This document shows, in pieces, positions 12,244-26,100 of a stretch of DNA of 64,000 nt. Numbering within the stretch: the first letter of the stretch is position 1; the number at the start of each line of letters is the position of its first letter. The position numbers and the translations under genes are program-made. The notes under the pieces were generated by a model. It saw only the letters and a program-made list of their open reading frames with translations, did not search any database and was not told where the DNA came from. The DNA is from Macrosoma leucophasiata. Its lineage: Eukaryota > Arthropoda > Insecta > Lepidoptera > Hedylidae. The stretch lies in the NCBI GenBank assembly GCA_036365455.1, contig JAWQUS010000010.1, positions 16,226,001 to 16,290,000 on the forward strand. The letters run 5' to 3'.

Positions 12244-12437
12244 ACTTTTTTGCCCAAGGGTTTAAGGTCAGGCTGTTAAGTTAGTAGTCCGAAACAGTTC
12301 TCCAGCTTACTATAGGTTCGATGATAAACTACATACCTATACTTTTTTGCCCAAGGGTTCAAGGTCAGGCTGTTAAGTTAGTAGTCCGAAACAGTTCTCC
12401 AGCTTACTAAAGGTTCGATGATAAACTACATACCTAT
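12244..12437. repeat. 97-bp tandem duplication
   Basis: 12244-12340 and 12341-12437 are direct copies differing at about two positions (TTTAAGG/TTCAAGG and ACTATAGG/ACTAAAGG). No recognised function. Confidence 0.93.
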
Positions 12438-12447
12438 AGTGATAGAG

Positions 12448-12486
12448 TGGTTTACACAACCACCTACTCGGTGGTTGTGTAAACCA
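12448..12486. repeat. Perfect 17-bp hairpin
   Basis: TGGTTTACACAACCACC (12448-12464) is followed by five bases and its exact reverse complement (12470-12486). It directly abuts the 97-bp duplication. Confidence 0.9.
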
Positions 12487-12852
12487 TAGATAACGTTACA
12501 TACGTATCCTTATATACATTTGGCTTGACCTACTTTATATACATATACATAGTCTAGCCTACCATAGCCTCCAACCGCCGAAACGTGATTGTTCTGAAGA
12601 AGAACTCCGCATATAGGTAGTATGTACTACCTGTAGTTTTCATAATGTGTAACGTTCGCTATTAGCTCAAACTTGCCAAAACATTTTATCGTTAGTTGTT
12701 ACTCACATAAGTACCTACTAACCTATTGTGTTACTGTTACTCCAACACATAATAGACGAAAATGAAGAAAATGGATATTAGGTAGGTACATGTCATTAAA
12801 TGCCTAGTTGTTTACGTGTTGAATTAAAGTTAATTAGAGAGCTCTACATAAT

Positions 12853-13090
12853 ATCTGCCTCAGTAGACTAGTGGTAGCAAGCCACTGCTGCTACGCTGGG
12901 TTCGATGGTGACGCGCGTAGCTTAGGGTTAACGATTATCTCAGGTTTAATTAAATAGATATACGTACCTTATATTTCGTCCCGATTGTGACCCATTTCAT
13001 TGGGAAGGACGATGTCATCAAAAATCTTAGAAACCGCCGTGCTAGTGGTATCATGAGGAAACCGAGGGATAAAGTAGAGTCAAAGAGACG
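12853..13090 (+). repeat. tRNA-like SINE, + orientation
   Basis: Begins TGCCTCAGTAGACTAGTGG with a box-A-like block; GGGTTCGATGG (about 12898) is a near box B. The following sequence (CCCGATTGTGACCCATTTC...) differs from SINE-1, so the head is shared but the body belongs to another family. Confidence 0.5.
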
Positions 13091-13115
13091 GAAAGAATAA
13101 CCATTTTATGTGTAA

Positions 13116-14140
13116 CTAGCTGTTGTCCGCGGGTTCTCCCGCGTGGATGTCGTTTTTTAAATTACTTAAATTATTTTACGAACCCGGAAAATAACCGTCC
13201 TAATCAGATTGCCCGTCGCGTACCTCTTTGTGGAGTAGGTACTTGTCTTTTCCCAAGAGTACCTATAATATTTGTTTTATTGAAAGAGTCTGTTCATTAA
13301 TATTCCACCTTGAAAATTGCAGAAAATTCCATACCAATCTCCCTATCCATTTTTAGGGGTTTGGGGATTAAAAAAAAATATTGATGCACAAAAATAGTCT
13401 GTAAACCAATTTTCAGACATTAAAAACTAACAAAATACTCGTACAATCTATCACCTCCTCTCATAGGGGATTTGACACACATTTTCAAAAAAGTATAATC
13501 TTAAGAACCCTTAACCTTGTTTTCTTTAGTATGAACATAGTACAGCGGTAATAAAGTGCAAATTGACTAATTGACGTTAGGAACACACCTACATTGCTTG
13601 GACAACTGTGAGTGCCAGTAATTTAATATGAACTTTATACAATAGTAATAAAGCTCAAATTGACTCTCTCTACGTTTTAGTTAGAAAACGTTTGTATGGA
13701 ATACGAAAAGGGCTGTTTTTAGGGTTTTTACGGCAATTATTCGATTTTTTCTCGCCGTACAAATAATCCTTGAAATTCAACAAACATTTAAAAAAAAAAG
13801 AATTGCCAAATTGGTTCAGGCGTTGTTGAGTTATGCGCTTACAAACACATTTTGTGATTCATTTTTATATTATAGAAAATGGGATAATACAAAAATACAC
13901 ACTAACCTTCTTTGATGTTCATTTCCTTAATTCCATACCATTACGTATTTAAAACTAGCTGTGCCCGCGACTTTCCTCGCGTGAGAATTTAAGGTTGTTC
14001 AGTATTACCCGTCGAAGTCGTGAGCGCAGCTAATAAAAAAAATCGGTCCAGCCGTTCCCAAGATTAGCCCCGCCAAACAGACAGACAGACTTCGACTTAG
14101 AGAAAAATTGAAAAAAATGTTGTTTTGGTTTAAGTACCGT
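13116..14140. repeat. Two 'CTAGCTGT(T)G-CCGCG' type repeats
   Basis: ACTAGCTGTTGTCCGCGGG (13118) and ACTAGCTGTGCCCGCGACTT (13962) begin two copies of a repeat. The second ends with a CAGACAGACAGA block and GTTGTTTTGGT. Related copies occur at 40336-40960 and 56683-56930. They are probably LINE 3' ends or their derivatives; the family was not assigned. Confidence 0.6.
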
Positions 14141-14204
14141 GTATACTACATGTAAAAAGCGGTTATTTTTATACTACAAACAGACACTCCAATTTTATTT
14201 ATTT

Positions 14205-14341
14205 GTATGTATGTATATATGTATCTTCACGCCAGGTCCCAAACGGGGTAGGCAGAGAGTGCAGAGCGCCAGATATCCCGGTCCTGACAAACCTCTCGTG
14301 CCTCGTCTACCTTCATCATTCTCTTCATACATGCACGCATA
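14205..14341 (-). mobile_element. LINE 3'-end fragment
   Basis: Matches the last 120 bases of the LINE at 15001-15733 (on the - strand it runs through GACGAGGCACGAGAGG and CTGGCGTGAAGATACATAT). Only the extreme 3' end is kept, as in a strongly 5'-truncated insertion. Confidence 0.75.
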
Positions 14342-14437
14342 TTTATTTGTATAGATACATTTCCACTGTCATAAAACATAGAAATAGCTAATGATGAAAT
14401 AGATAATAGCATATTAAAATTATTTATTTTTTTTCAG

Positions 14438-14491
14438 ATAGTTGAAGCTGCACCAGCTACTTAAACAATTGCCTCGAAACAAATCAACAAG
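14438..14491 (+). other. Possible 5' UTR exon of the elongase
   Basis: A 54-bp stretch is bounded by a strong acceptor (T-rich tract then TTTTTTTTCAG) and a donor (AAG|GTTAGTATG). It contains no start codon. The first coding exon of the elongase is itself preceded by a good acceptor (TTGTTTTCCAG at 17145-17155) only 11 bases before its ATG, so at least one upstream non-coding exon must exist. This is the best nearby candidate, by inference. Confidence 0.35.
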
Positions 14492-14670
14492 GTTAGTATG
14501 CATAATTTTAATAGGGCAAATAGGTATATTTACTAGTAGGTATTATATTAGTACCTAACTTTAGGTTTATAGCAATTATTACTTGTAGGTACTAATAATA
14601 GATAAAAGATACGATGTTACTGTGTAATCCAAAACATAAAATTTACAATAAATAAACAAATAATACCTAT

Positions 14671-16434
14671 TTAAGGGTAAAAGTCGGTATATCTTGATTT
14701 CCGGAAAAACTACAAGTCACATGAAAAAAAATTGTATGGCAAAGTTGTAGGTACTAAAAAGCAAATCTGCATTTTTTGTATTAACATTTTTTGACATAAC
14801 CTCAAAATTTATGTAAAAAATTCAAACAACCATTTTTAGTTTTTTCTTTACATCTTTGCCAGAAATTAATATTTTTTTACGAAAAACTTGCTTTTCTATG
14901 AACTTTGGACACTGTAATCTTTTGAATGAAAAAAAAATGTTTTCTGTCTTTTTTTCCAACTAATTTCGTAAAAACACCCTAATTATATAAGTGTATCTAA
15001 GTATGTATCTTCACGCCAGATCCCTAACGGGGTAGGCAAAGAGTGTAGAGCGACAGATATCCCGGTCCTGACATACCTCTCGTGCCTCGTCTGCTTTCAT
15101 CATTCTCTTCATACATGCACGCCGATACCTAAGACTTTTGACCCCACCATTAGGCAGAACTCGTCTTATTTGGTCATGGTAGGTCAATCTTGGTCTTCTT
15201 GGGCCTCTGCGACCATCCACATTCGCATTGTATATCTGTTTAGTCATTCGCTCATTCGACATTCTTTCTGTATGCCCGAACCATCGGAGCATGCCTTTTT
15301 TCATTTTTACACCGATACTATCATTCACACAAAGCCTCTTTCTTACATCTTCATTACGAACGCGATCGGTGAGTGATACACCCGAGATCTTGCGCAATGA
15401 TCTCATCTCGACCGCGTTTAACTTACTTTCATGCTCTTTCCTGCATACCCAGCTCTCGCTTCCATATAAAAGCGTTGGAGTACGTACTGCTAGTCGAGCC
15501 CGCTGGCTGAGTTGTTTTGATTCTAGCAGCTTACCCAACGCTCCATTCACGCAATTCCCAGCAAGCGCTCTTTCTATGTCAGTGGTGTACCTACCATCCT
15601 TGCTAAAAGCACATCCAAAATATACAATTTCATCCACCTGTTCTAACACTGCATCATCTACTACTACCCTTGCATTTGTTCTCTGTTCATCTCTTTCAAA
15701 TACTAATACTTTAGTTTTATTCACATTCAAAGTTACAAAAATTTATTATAAATATTTTATTTATTTAATCAGTTTTTGTTCGTTGAAATCTCTACTTTCT
15801 GATAGTGTAAAATACATAGGTATACATTAGTATGGAAAATGTTCTCAAAAAATGTGACCAAATTTTGATTGGCAAATATATTTGATTGATTATAAATATG
15901 CTTATAAATTAAGTTTTCAGCATATCTGGATGAACGAAATGATTCTGCGGTGGGATCCTAACATATATGTACTTCTAATTATAATAGCCTGCACTGGCAG
16001 GGTTTACAAAAATTCCAAACCCTAATGACCACTCATACCTATACCACAGTCTAAAGAAAACGAACGTGTTATAGGTGCTTATACTGTGCCTATATAGTTT
16101 AATTTTTTTTAACTATCAGAAAGTAGAGATTACAACAAACAAAGTCCATTATTTTTTTTAATATAGCGGATATTTTAATGCGTGAATTTTTTATTGAAAA
16201 TTAGGGTTTTTTTTCAATATTACTTTCTACTTATATTCCAAAAAATACAGTGTACCTATTTGGTACATAGGGGTAAGGTAAGTTTACACAAAATTCCTTA
16301 TTTTTGTAAAAAAAAAAAAGTAGATAACTAAACAATAGTTGTAGATCTTTTTATTAACATAAAACTTTTCCATACAATTTTTTTCCATAGGACTTGAGTT
16401 GCCGGAATTAAGATAAACTTAACTCTACCCTTAA
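14671..16434. mobile_element. TTAA-flanked long-TIR element, split by a LINE
   Basis: Both ends are flanked by TTAA (14671-14674 and 16431-16434). The left end GGGTAAAAGTCGGTATATC and the inverse of the right end GGGTAGAGTTAAGTTTATC stay similar for about 75 bp, sharing AAAAAAATTGTATGG. A second inverted pair (TCTCTACTTTCTGATAGT near 15790 and its inverse near 16112) lies inside. TTAA duplication suggests piggyBac-like or Kolobok-like mobilisation. No transposase frame remains; the middle is occupied by LINE sequence. Confidence 0.65.
15001..15733 (-). mobile_element. LINE (non-LTR) fragment, RT C-terminal region
   Basis: An open - strand frame of 239 codons (15730-15011) matches the region downstream of the RT catalytic core in non-LTR elements: motifs KTKVLVFERDEQ, VDEIVYFGCAFSKDGR, TLLYGSESWVC, KGMLRWFGHTERM. 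Two blocks near position 80 of the frame are shorter than in the copy at 41112-42365, so this copy has small deletions. The 5' end is truncated at about 15733. It ends with the 3' tail GATCTGGCGTGAAGATACAT. It is not a host gene. Confidence 0.85.
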
Positions 16435-17155
16435 CCTCCCCCCTGCCAGCCCCCCTCTCTCTCTTCCCGACCTCCAATCGAGCGTAATTTATTTTTCCTT
16501 TCATCTTTATGATATTCTCTTCCTTTTCCAATAGGTTTCATTCTACTATTTTTTTTTCGTCTCAAAAATTATTGACACTGGTCTAATATTAGACATGCCT
16601 GTGCAGTCAACTATTACAAATATTTGTTTTACTTTAATGCATACAAATGGAGTACCTACAATAGGTAATATACATCAATTATAATCGAACTTAAATAACC
16701 CTATTTATCATCTCACATCTCAGTTTCAGTTTCAACTATTAACTGAGCTAAAATTATTAAATGGGTCACGTTTTAATAATCTGTGCGTTTGAACGCGACA
16801 GTTACGACATCTATTACGATAATTCATGTAATTGTCAAACAAATGTCAACTGAGTGATGCGCGATACGTACCTACCGTAGTCATAGTAATTGAATACCTA
16901 GGTTATAACTTTAATTCGTCTGGGTCTAGCCCTATACCAGTGACCTGATTCTTTTAGAGTGCTTACTACTGCAGTGTTAAGGATATTTAACAGTATTTTT
17001 AAAATGTGTTTAATTAAACATTGAGATCCACCTATCGTGCGTGAACTCCTTGTGTCAATCTGCCTACACAGTGGTACCTTATCATCTTATCTCATCCCAC
17101 CTTATTTATATAATAGTTGATGTCATTTATTCAATAAATCGAATTTGTTTTCCAG
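16435..17155. other. No gene recognised; presumed 5' intron of the elongase
   Basis: AT-rich sequence ending in the polypyrimidine tract and acceptor that precede the first coding exon. No coding frame or repeat was identified. Confidence 0.45.
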
Positions 17156-17166
17156 AGATCACCATA

Positions 17167-20100
17167 ATGGCACTGATACTAAAATATGTTAACGATATGC
17201 ATATTTTTATGGACAAATATGGAGGTAAGTGGATTACACCTGTAGCTTACTTTAAAAAGTACCAAAAAATAATTTCATATGCATTGATATAATTTTTTCT
17301 AAGATAAAACAGCAAGTCTGTATCACTGGACATACATTTATGACAGTGATAAAAATTTACAATGAATACACAAAGTAGCGACTCGCCTCGGCTTCGCATG
17401 GGTGCAATAAATGTAAATTCAATAATTCACTCAGTCAAAATGCATCTATTTAATGGTGAAAGAATTTTTTAAACTGGTCTAGTGGTTTTTGTGTTTAAAC
17501 GTTACAAACATACATACAAAAACACAAATTTTTCCTCTTTATAATATTAGTATAGAATTAAAGCAAATGATAATTTACATAGTGTCTGATTTTCTAATAT
17601 GTAATCAGCTTTAAAATATGTTTTTCATATAATAGAGCCTTTTAAATCAACAACTAATGTATTTTCAGATCCTCGGACAAATCCGTGGCCCTTGATGAGC
17701 TCTCCATTGCCTACTTTAATGATATGCCTTAGTTATGTCTATCTAGTCAAGGTAATTCTTTGTTTTACTCTTTATAATTGAACAACACTAAATATAAACA
17801 AAATACGGAGATTAATTCATGAATATCTTTTACAGGTGTTAGGACCCCGGTTTATGGAAAATAGGAAGCCTTATGAATTAAAAAATTTGTTAATATTGTA
17901 TAACTTTCTACAAGTTATATTTAGCGCTTGGTTATTTTATGAGGTAAGAATTTACAAAAAGTATCACTTCTTAGAATAAACTTGAATTAAGTCATCTCTA
18001 ATTCAATATAGACTAAAAGTTTCATTTAAATTTTGTTGTATGGAGTATTTTTCATATTATTCAGAAAAGCTCTTTGTCTCCATTTATAAATTAATATTTA
18101 AATTGGCAGCATACAAATTTTTCATATTAATATGTCAAAATTGTTAATTCTATATAACTTAATATTTATTAATTATATGAAAATAGACTTTCACATTTTA
18201 ATATAATCTTGCAATGTTACATTGTGAATAGACAAATTGTAAAAAAATAATAATCAATATAAGAGTAATACCTACTTAAAAATATTAGCATCATTAACTG
18301 ATTTTATTAACTAGCTTATAAAAAAATCAATTAATGTCAACAGACTCCTCTACTTTATCACCAATAGACTCCACTACCTTATCACATGAAAGTGAATATA
18401 ACAAAGGTGTAGCTTGTGAGTATAAGTATGCATCTAATAATGTGTGTATCTGAATGTTTTTTCACTAATGCATTCAAAATGCCGATGTCTGCATTTTGAC
18501 TGCATCTGGTTTTGTGTAGGTGTCTATAGGCTGCAGTCATCATTTAACATTATCTGAACTGCACACTAGTTTCACCTTCGTTACATTAAAAAAAACATGT
18601 TATGCGAAGTTATGGATTAAATTGTATATTGCTATAATTTTATACAATGTGAATAAGAGACTGTTCTAGTCTGTTAGGTATGCCAATTTTTTTGTACTTA
18701 TCAGTTTATTTTGTTATTAAATATGTGTAATTTGCCTATATTATTTTGACATTTATAATTGATTCAGTATCTAATTTATATTCTACTGATAAAATAAATA
18801 TCAAGTCCATCATTAATGTCTGTCTAGTAAAGTTTGTTTTGTATCTATATCTGATTATTATTAAATGTACATAGGTTCTCTGATGTCATTTTCTGTCTCG
18901 TAATTTTATCAACAACAGCTAAACTTATCTTCTTATATGTCTTATAGCAACTCTTATCATACCTAGAGATAAAATGTAATTAATTGGCTGGTATTGCCAT
19001 CAGTCAGATTATAAGAAAGACAAGGAAAACTAAGGAAACTAACTAACACATCAAGAAAAACTAAGACAAAGAAATTAAGTTTCTAATATATACACTAACT
19101 AGCTAAGCACCATAGAAGCTGTTCATAAATTGCTGCACGCAAAATATCGGGTAATTGCGAACCCCTCGCCCCCACCCCTCACTTGTTGCTTATTGACATA
19201 TTCCGACCCACTTGACAGCACCTTGCCCCCCTCCCCCCACCCTCCCCTGATTGCGAACGTATTTTATGAACGGTCCCATAGACCACATACACAAATACAC
19301 AAGCTGCGGCAGGTCATACAGAAAAACAGAACAGTATATCCAGCCCCTATGTCCAACGTTCGTGGTCTATGAGAAAGTATACGATTTGGTTGCGATTTGA
19401 ACAGTCACTCCAAAGTTGCCAAGTTGAATACCTATACATCGAGCTATTGAGGGACTTGTACGAGAACGCCTTTATATTGGTTCGCCTTGTTCGCGGTTCA
19501 AAACTCGAAAACTATCCAACTGCAGCAAAGTGTGAGGCAGGGAGATGTCATATGTCTGAAACTATTCACTGCTGCATTGAAAGTTGTCTTTCAAGTTCTG
19601 GACTGGAACGGACTCGGCATCAAAATTTAACGGCTAGTACATCTCCCACCCATGATTTGCTGATGATATCGTAGTAATGGCTTAGATCCAGGAAGACCTT
19701 GGCAAAATACTCAATAGCCTTAGTAGGGCCTCCCAACGAGTGGGTCTTCAAATGAACATGGATAACACGAAGGTCATGTCAAATGTCCTTGTTACACCCA
19801 CTCCTCTTATGGCAGAAGTATATTAACGACAATGTCTCAAGAAAAAGCTATTTGACCAGTGTCTGTTGACAGTGATGATATACGGAAATGAAATGTGGTC
19901 GCTCACTACGAGCCTCATAAGAAGGCCCAAGCAGAGAGCAGTGGAGTGCTATATTCGAAGTTTCCCTACGCGATCGAATCATAAATGAGCAGATCCGCAT
20001 GTGAACGGAGAACCGACAGCCCATGGAATAGCGAATCTCAAGTGGCAGTGGGCAGGGCACATAGCTCGAACAACCGACGGCAATTGGAGCAGAAGAGTTT

Positions 20101-23100
20101 TCGAATGGCGACCGCGTACCGGAAAACGAAGCGTACTCAGGCTCCAGACGAGGTGCCGGAGACCTGGTGCAGAGTACGGGAATGTTGTATATGGCAATCT
20201 GGGGGAGGCTTTGTCCGGCAGTGGACGTCTTTCGGCTAAAATTATGATGAACTAGTTTACCAATTTTTTCCTCACACATTTTAGTAATGGTTTAACTCAA
20301 GAAGAAAGAAATCTTAAAATTTATTTAATAATGATGTTGAGACTATTACATTGCTGAAATTAATAGTTACACCTATTTTTGAATGATTTATTGTAACATA
20401 CATAAAGACCATATTATACCAATGCACAGCTCTGCATCTATTCATATTATATAAATTGTTATGTAGCAACTGACTATAATTTAGTTTACCAATTCGATTT
20501 ATTAATTTTCAATAACATACCCAGAGCTTGATGGGGGGCTGGCTGAATCATTACAGCCTAAGATGCCAACCTGTGGACTACACTGACAATCCTATAGCTA
20601 ATAGAGTAAGTGAAGCCTGGCGAACGCACGGTTGCAATATTCTGCAACTCTACAACTAACCTTACATCATTGTAAATATACATTGATCACTGTATTGTTT
20701 TCAGGAAACGTGATTGTACATACTTTTTTAGATACAGGGAACAGATGGTATAATTTAATTAGACAAGTAATTTAAATATGCATACTCTGTGTATGTATTT
20801 AGTTATAATACTTAATATGAATACTAACACTTGAGAGAGTCATTTCATATAGTCAGCTACTTAGTATATCTGAGGTAAGAAATTTTATTGATATGATGCC
20901 AAAAGCTAAACATTTAATTATGTTTGACTATAAACAACACAACTTGCTTGCATATGTTATGATTTATTTTTACATTCTATTATTACGACCATATGTACTG
21001 ACCCTCACATTGTAGAAACATAGAAAGATAGATATACTTATGTATGCGGGATAGTGCTAAGAAACAATCTCTGGAGCGGAAATGTTTAATTAGATTTGAT
21101 AGAAAAAAATTGTATAAATAGTAGGAATTAAATAATACATTGGAATTAGTACAACTTTAGATTTATACAGCGCAATTCAAATTATAGTTAATTATTTTGC
21201 TATTCTAAATTGAAAAAGAAAAAATAATCCATTTACTAAAACAGTATTCTAGTTTTTTTAATAAATGCAGCAGAATGCTTGTAAAATATTGAGAGAGAAA
21301 TATTGAGTCTGCAGGCACTTTCTGAATCTTTGAAAATACTTGCGTTAGTGTTTATAAATATTTTATTGATTCATTGAGTTTGATCGGAGTTGTTTTTTAC
21401 CAAATTATCTATTTTTAGAAGATTTGACAATGGACCCTATGAACCTTCCTCTAAGACCACGTCACGTTTATTTTTAAACTTTTAAATGATGTCTTTTCGA
21501 AGGAAATTATCGTAACGGTTCACGTCAATACAATCATAATGTTATGGTTTCAGCTTAGGCTTTGTCAAATTGCGAAATACATATGACAAGGTCCAATAGT
21601 TAAACAAAAATGGCTGTCTTTGATATCTAAGCAGCCTCTCCAGAGAATGCTTCTAAAAGTTCTAGCCTGTGTAACGGATAGTAGTTGGCCGGTAAAAGGT
21701 GATTAACCAGTCAAATCATCCTGTCGGCATGCTGCGATAAGCGCTATGCAATATACAAATAACACAGGGCCAGGTGTCGGCATATTGTTTCAGATTGGCA
21801 GCGCTGGCTGGTTCACAGGCAGGTATAACTTTCAATGTCAGCCGGTCGACCACTCCCAACATCCACAAACAATGAGGGTGAATTATATATGTTCTTCCAC
21901 AATTTACACTTCCCTTAGACCCCAGTGCCTTCCTATTTATTTATTTTTCTGTAGTTCTCTCATTTATCCTGCCATCCATTTGTTTATATTGACTAATACA
22001 AACTCCTCACTGTGACCTAAGTTAAGGATAAATAATAATTCTGTTTACTAAAATATATGATTCAACACATATCCACCCGTCATTATTACTTAATTATGGA
22101 TGAGTTTTTCCTTTTGACAAGATAAAGAACCCTCTGTAATGATCATGTTAAAATAAATTCATTCTTCTTTCGTTTATAAAATTTTATCGCTAATTGTATT
22201 GTGGAACTTTGCTCAATAATTTTGTAACAATATCCGTCCTTAACTGTAGTTTTGATATAATCTGTAGGGAATGAAGTCATATAATATGTAAAACCCGTAA
22301 ACTGCAAAATGAACGAAAATGTTCGAATTTGGCACATGGAAGGCCCTGAATAATTTAACTCTTATGCTAATGAAGCGAAACTTGCAACATCCACAATTTT
22401 ATTCTCCTCTAATTGTTACTAGACATCGATAAGCCTGTAGTCGTACATTCATGCCATTTCGCAATTGCCATTGACATTATAAATACCTACATCATAAAAG
22501 ATATATTGGCGGATATTCGCTTTGTAAACTAGATGCTTAACAAACCCATTAATTTATTGCTATCCGCCAATGTGTCGCTGAATCATACAAAACCATAAAT
22601 ACCTAACAACATCAGCTGTACGTATGTGTAAAATCTATTCTCACTATTAGAATTATTTTTGCAAGTACACTCTTGAAATATATAAATATATATATATATT
22701 GTACGTGCCTCGTAAAGCTACGTTTTCTGGAACTCTAATAAAGAAATGGATTTTACTATATTTATCACGCAGTCATATCATTTACATGATCATCATATCG
22801 ACACATCTGCACGTAATGTACATTGTACTATACTCATCCTCTAGTTCAATAGAAAACTTAAAAGTCCTCAATTTATACTATTTTTTAGTTACGCATAAAT
22901 AGAGATGTACCTATGGGTTACCAATTGTCATAATGACATCATCAGTGTTTTAAATAAAATGGTTGTATGTTGCAATTATTTCCCATCGAGCTTGAATATT
23001 AAATTTGTTATATCATCTATATAATTCAACTTACTCACCTAATAGTTTCTGTCGTGAATTCCTTATTATTGATTCATTTAATTAAGGGTACATAAATAAA

Positions 23101-26100
23101 TTGAGGGATTTTACAGTTTATACTTATGCTAAAAAAATGAAATACAAAGTTATAACTTCAAAGTATCGACTTAATTAAGTGATAATCATTTTTTTTTGTT
23201 AATTGCATCATTGCTTGTTTTTGTATTTCAATTCGCTACTATTATTATTTATGCTTTCTATTTATATAGATTACTTTACTTCAAAATACTAATCTATAAT
23301 TTATTTCACAGATGGTACACGCTTGTTGGTGGTACTATTTCTCGAAATTCACAGAATTCTTTGATACGGTAAGTACTAATCAAAATATAAGATGTGAATG
23401 TGATACAAATTATTACTAACCTTGACGAATCAAATCAAAGTGATTAATTTATAATGTTATTAAAATTACTGTTTTCTGAGACTAGTTGTTCGTAAATAGG
23501 AAATCCCTATCAAAAAGTTTCCGTTGACTTGGGGATCAATAACCGAGATCCGCGATAGCATTGTGGTATATATAATTTCCTGATGGACTGGTATTTTTTT
23601 CTTGTTTATGTATAACAATAATAAAATATTGTTTATTTTCAACAAGAAAAATTAACGCCTCAGGCAGAACTTTCAAAGTGTGATATTCAAGATTTGACGA
23701 TGATATTTAATAGTACTTATAAATTTAATCGTTATTAGAGAAGTTAGTATTTTTGTTTTATACATAGGTACTTAACGGATTTTTTACCAAGAGTGTGAAT
23801 TATTAATAAAATTTTAATCGTACCTACTTCGCACACACTCACTATTTTTTTTTATTTTGATTCCGTACGTCTGTTCATAAAACGGTAGCGTTCTTATCTG
23901 CTTCTATATTATCTAATTGTTTTATATTATTTCGCATTAACACATGCTTGTGAAATATATTTTATTTAAAGAAAAATGGAAAGAAAAATTTGACTTCGGG
24001 CGAGACTCGTACTCGCGGCCTACTGGGAATCTAGTCCAGCCGCTCTTCCAATTGAGCTACTGAAGCCCTGCCCGATTTGTCAAATCTTTCCTTTACATTT
24101 ATTGCATTGCTTTATGGTAGCAGCAGCGCCATCTATTGCCAACTATGCTAGTTAGGCAATTAAAAATATCAAAAAATATTATCTGTTGGCCTGTACACTG
24201 TCCGGATCAGTGAAAGATTGAATTAAATATCATATAATATAGTATATGGAGACCACCGAAATATTTTTTTGAAATAAGACGGTTATTTTTTGTTTATCAA
24301 ATATTAAAGTTAAAAAATATTATCGGCAGCTTGGTCTCTTTTGAGATCAGAAAATAATTTTATTCATACTTATTGTAAAATATATACCTACATAAGTTTT
24401 ATAAAATGAAAGTGAAAAATATGGGAATTATGAGAAAAACTATTGTAGACGTTACCTTCTCACTATTTTTACTAGATTATTTTTTCTTATTCATTAAGAT
24501 GATATGCATTTGGCTTAGTGTCATGAAAACTTTTTGTTGCAGATCTTCTTTGTGCTGCGAAAGAAATTCGATCACGTATCTACACTGCATGTGATCCACC
24601 ACGGAGTAATGCCTATGTCCGTGTGGTTCGGAGTTAAGTTCACGCCTGGAGGTCATTCCACCTTCTTCGGACTACTCAACACATTCGTTCACATTATTAT
24701 GTACACGTACTACATGTTAGCAGCGATGGGACCTCAAACGAGAAGGTATCTGTGGTGGAAAAAATACGTCACGACCTTGCAAATGGTAATTTTTTTTTAA
24801 CTTGTTTTTTTTTTCCAAAAATCACTAATCATCGATACTTATTACATGTTTACTTATCCGCATTGTGTATCATGGTCATCTCAGACCGGAATATTTTTAT
24901 AATCGGCAAAAAGTATGATGAACATATCATAAAAAGCTTCTTAATGCTCCGATGAAAAAACATTGACGCAGATATGCGGATAAAGTTGTATACAATATCA
25001 AAATGATGTTCTGGGTTTTTCACCAAACTTTCCGTTGTGCATTTTAATAATACCTAATGATTATTTTTTATATAGTCGATGTTTTTTATGTTCAACGAAA
25101 GCGCCGTGTGAACCTTAATTCACAGTTCACATGCCATACCTTGACTTTGTATAATTAACTTGTTATTTCTCTGCTGGATGAATAAGTTATGCATCGCGTG
25201 CAATGTACGGTGATTTTCCATACTCAACCACTAGGGAGAAGTGATCTGTTTTTGGCCAACCTAAAACCACAACTCCACTTGTAGATATTTCGTTTGTTTT
25301 TTGTTTTATTCAACGACATCCAATGTATCCAATTGCATGGTTATTTAGATCACTTTGCATGGTAAATTTCGATGCTGTCGTGTGCTTTGTCACTTGTCTC
25401 TAATAGTCTCTGTGTCTGCAATGCAAATCGCACACTAAACTATGAATTAAGTATCTCTAAGATTCATTTTCGTATTATATTAAACAAACGCTTGGTTCAG
25501 TGGTTCAACGACCCAGTTCGTCCAATGATTCTGAATCACCCCTTGATCCAGGTCTCAATTTCGTCTTCCCACCGGGCGAAATAGGTGTCTGTATTTGTAT
25601 CTGTATCCTACAGATATTTGTTTGGGATCATAAGATCTACTACGTATAGATTTCTTATGATCTTTAGTTTCGAGTCTGGATATAAGTGCGTATAAGGCAG
25701 GTTATCTGTGGTATAAGGGCTCACATGACAGGGTAAATCTTAGTGTGGGGCTGCGAGTTTCAGTAATTCATCATTATTAAGCCAAATGGTATTGGTAAAA
25801 ATTGTTAACTTTTTTATGATCAAGCTCAGCTTTTAAAGCAGGAGTTCCCAACCCAGTGGGGCGTAGATATTTCTACGATCATTTAACTGACAAGGGGACG
25901 GAATAAGTATGTATTAAGAAATAAAAACACATATTGATGACAATATTAGGTTTATTTACTTATTCCAAAACATGTTTAGGTGCCTACGTATTTTATCAAA
26001 ACGCGAAGTCGCTAATAGCAGTTTATATAAATTTCGAACAGTCAACACAAATATGTTTGTTTTTTTTGTATTTATTGAAAAAGTAACGGGGGAACATGAA

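Noticed and set aside
15011..15730. 239-codon frame as a host gene
   Set aside because: It matches two other copies in the window and the C-terminal part of non-LTR polyproteins.
15228..15830. 200-codon + strand frame (and the similar one at 41393-41962)
   Set aside because: Both lie opposite the LINE reverse-transcriptase region and are its antisense shadows.
17041..17166. N-terminal extension of the elongase from the alternative start at 17041
   Set aside because: The stretch before 17156 is the polypyrimidine tract and acceptor of an upstream intron; known elongases begin close to the ATG at 17167.
23991..24068. Functional tRNA gene
   Set aside because: Acceptor stem is imperfect, T loop is not canonical, and the junction with GTCAAATTTT is shared with other SINE-2 copies.
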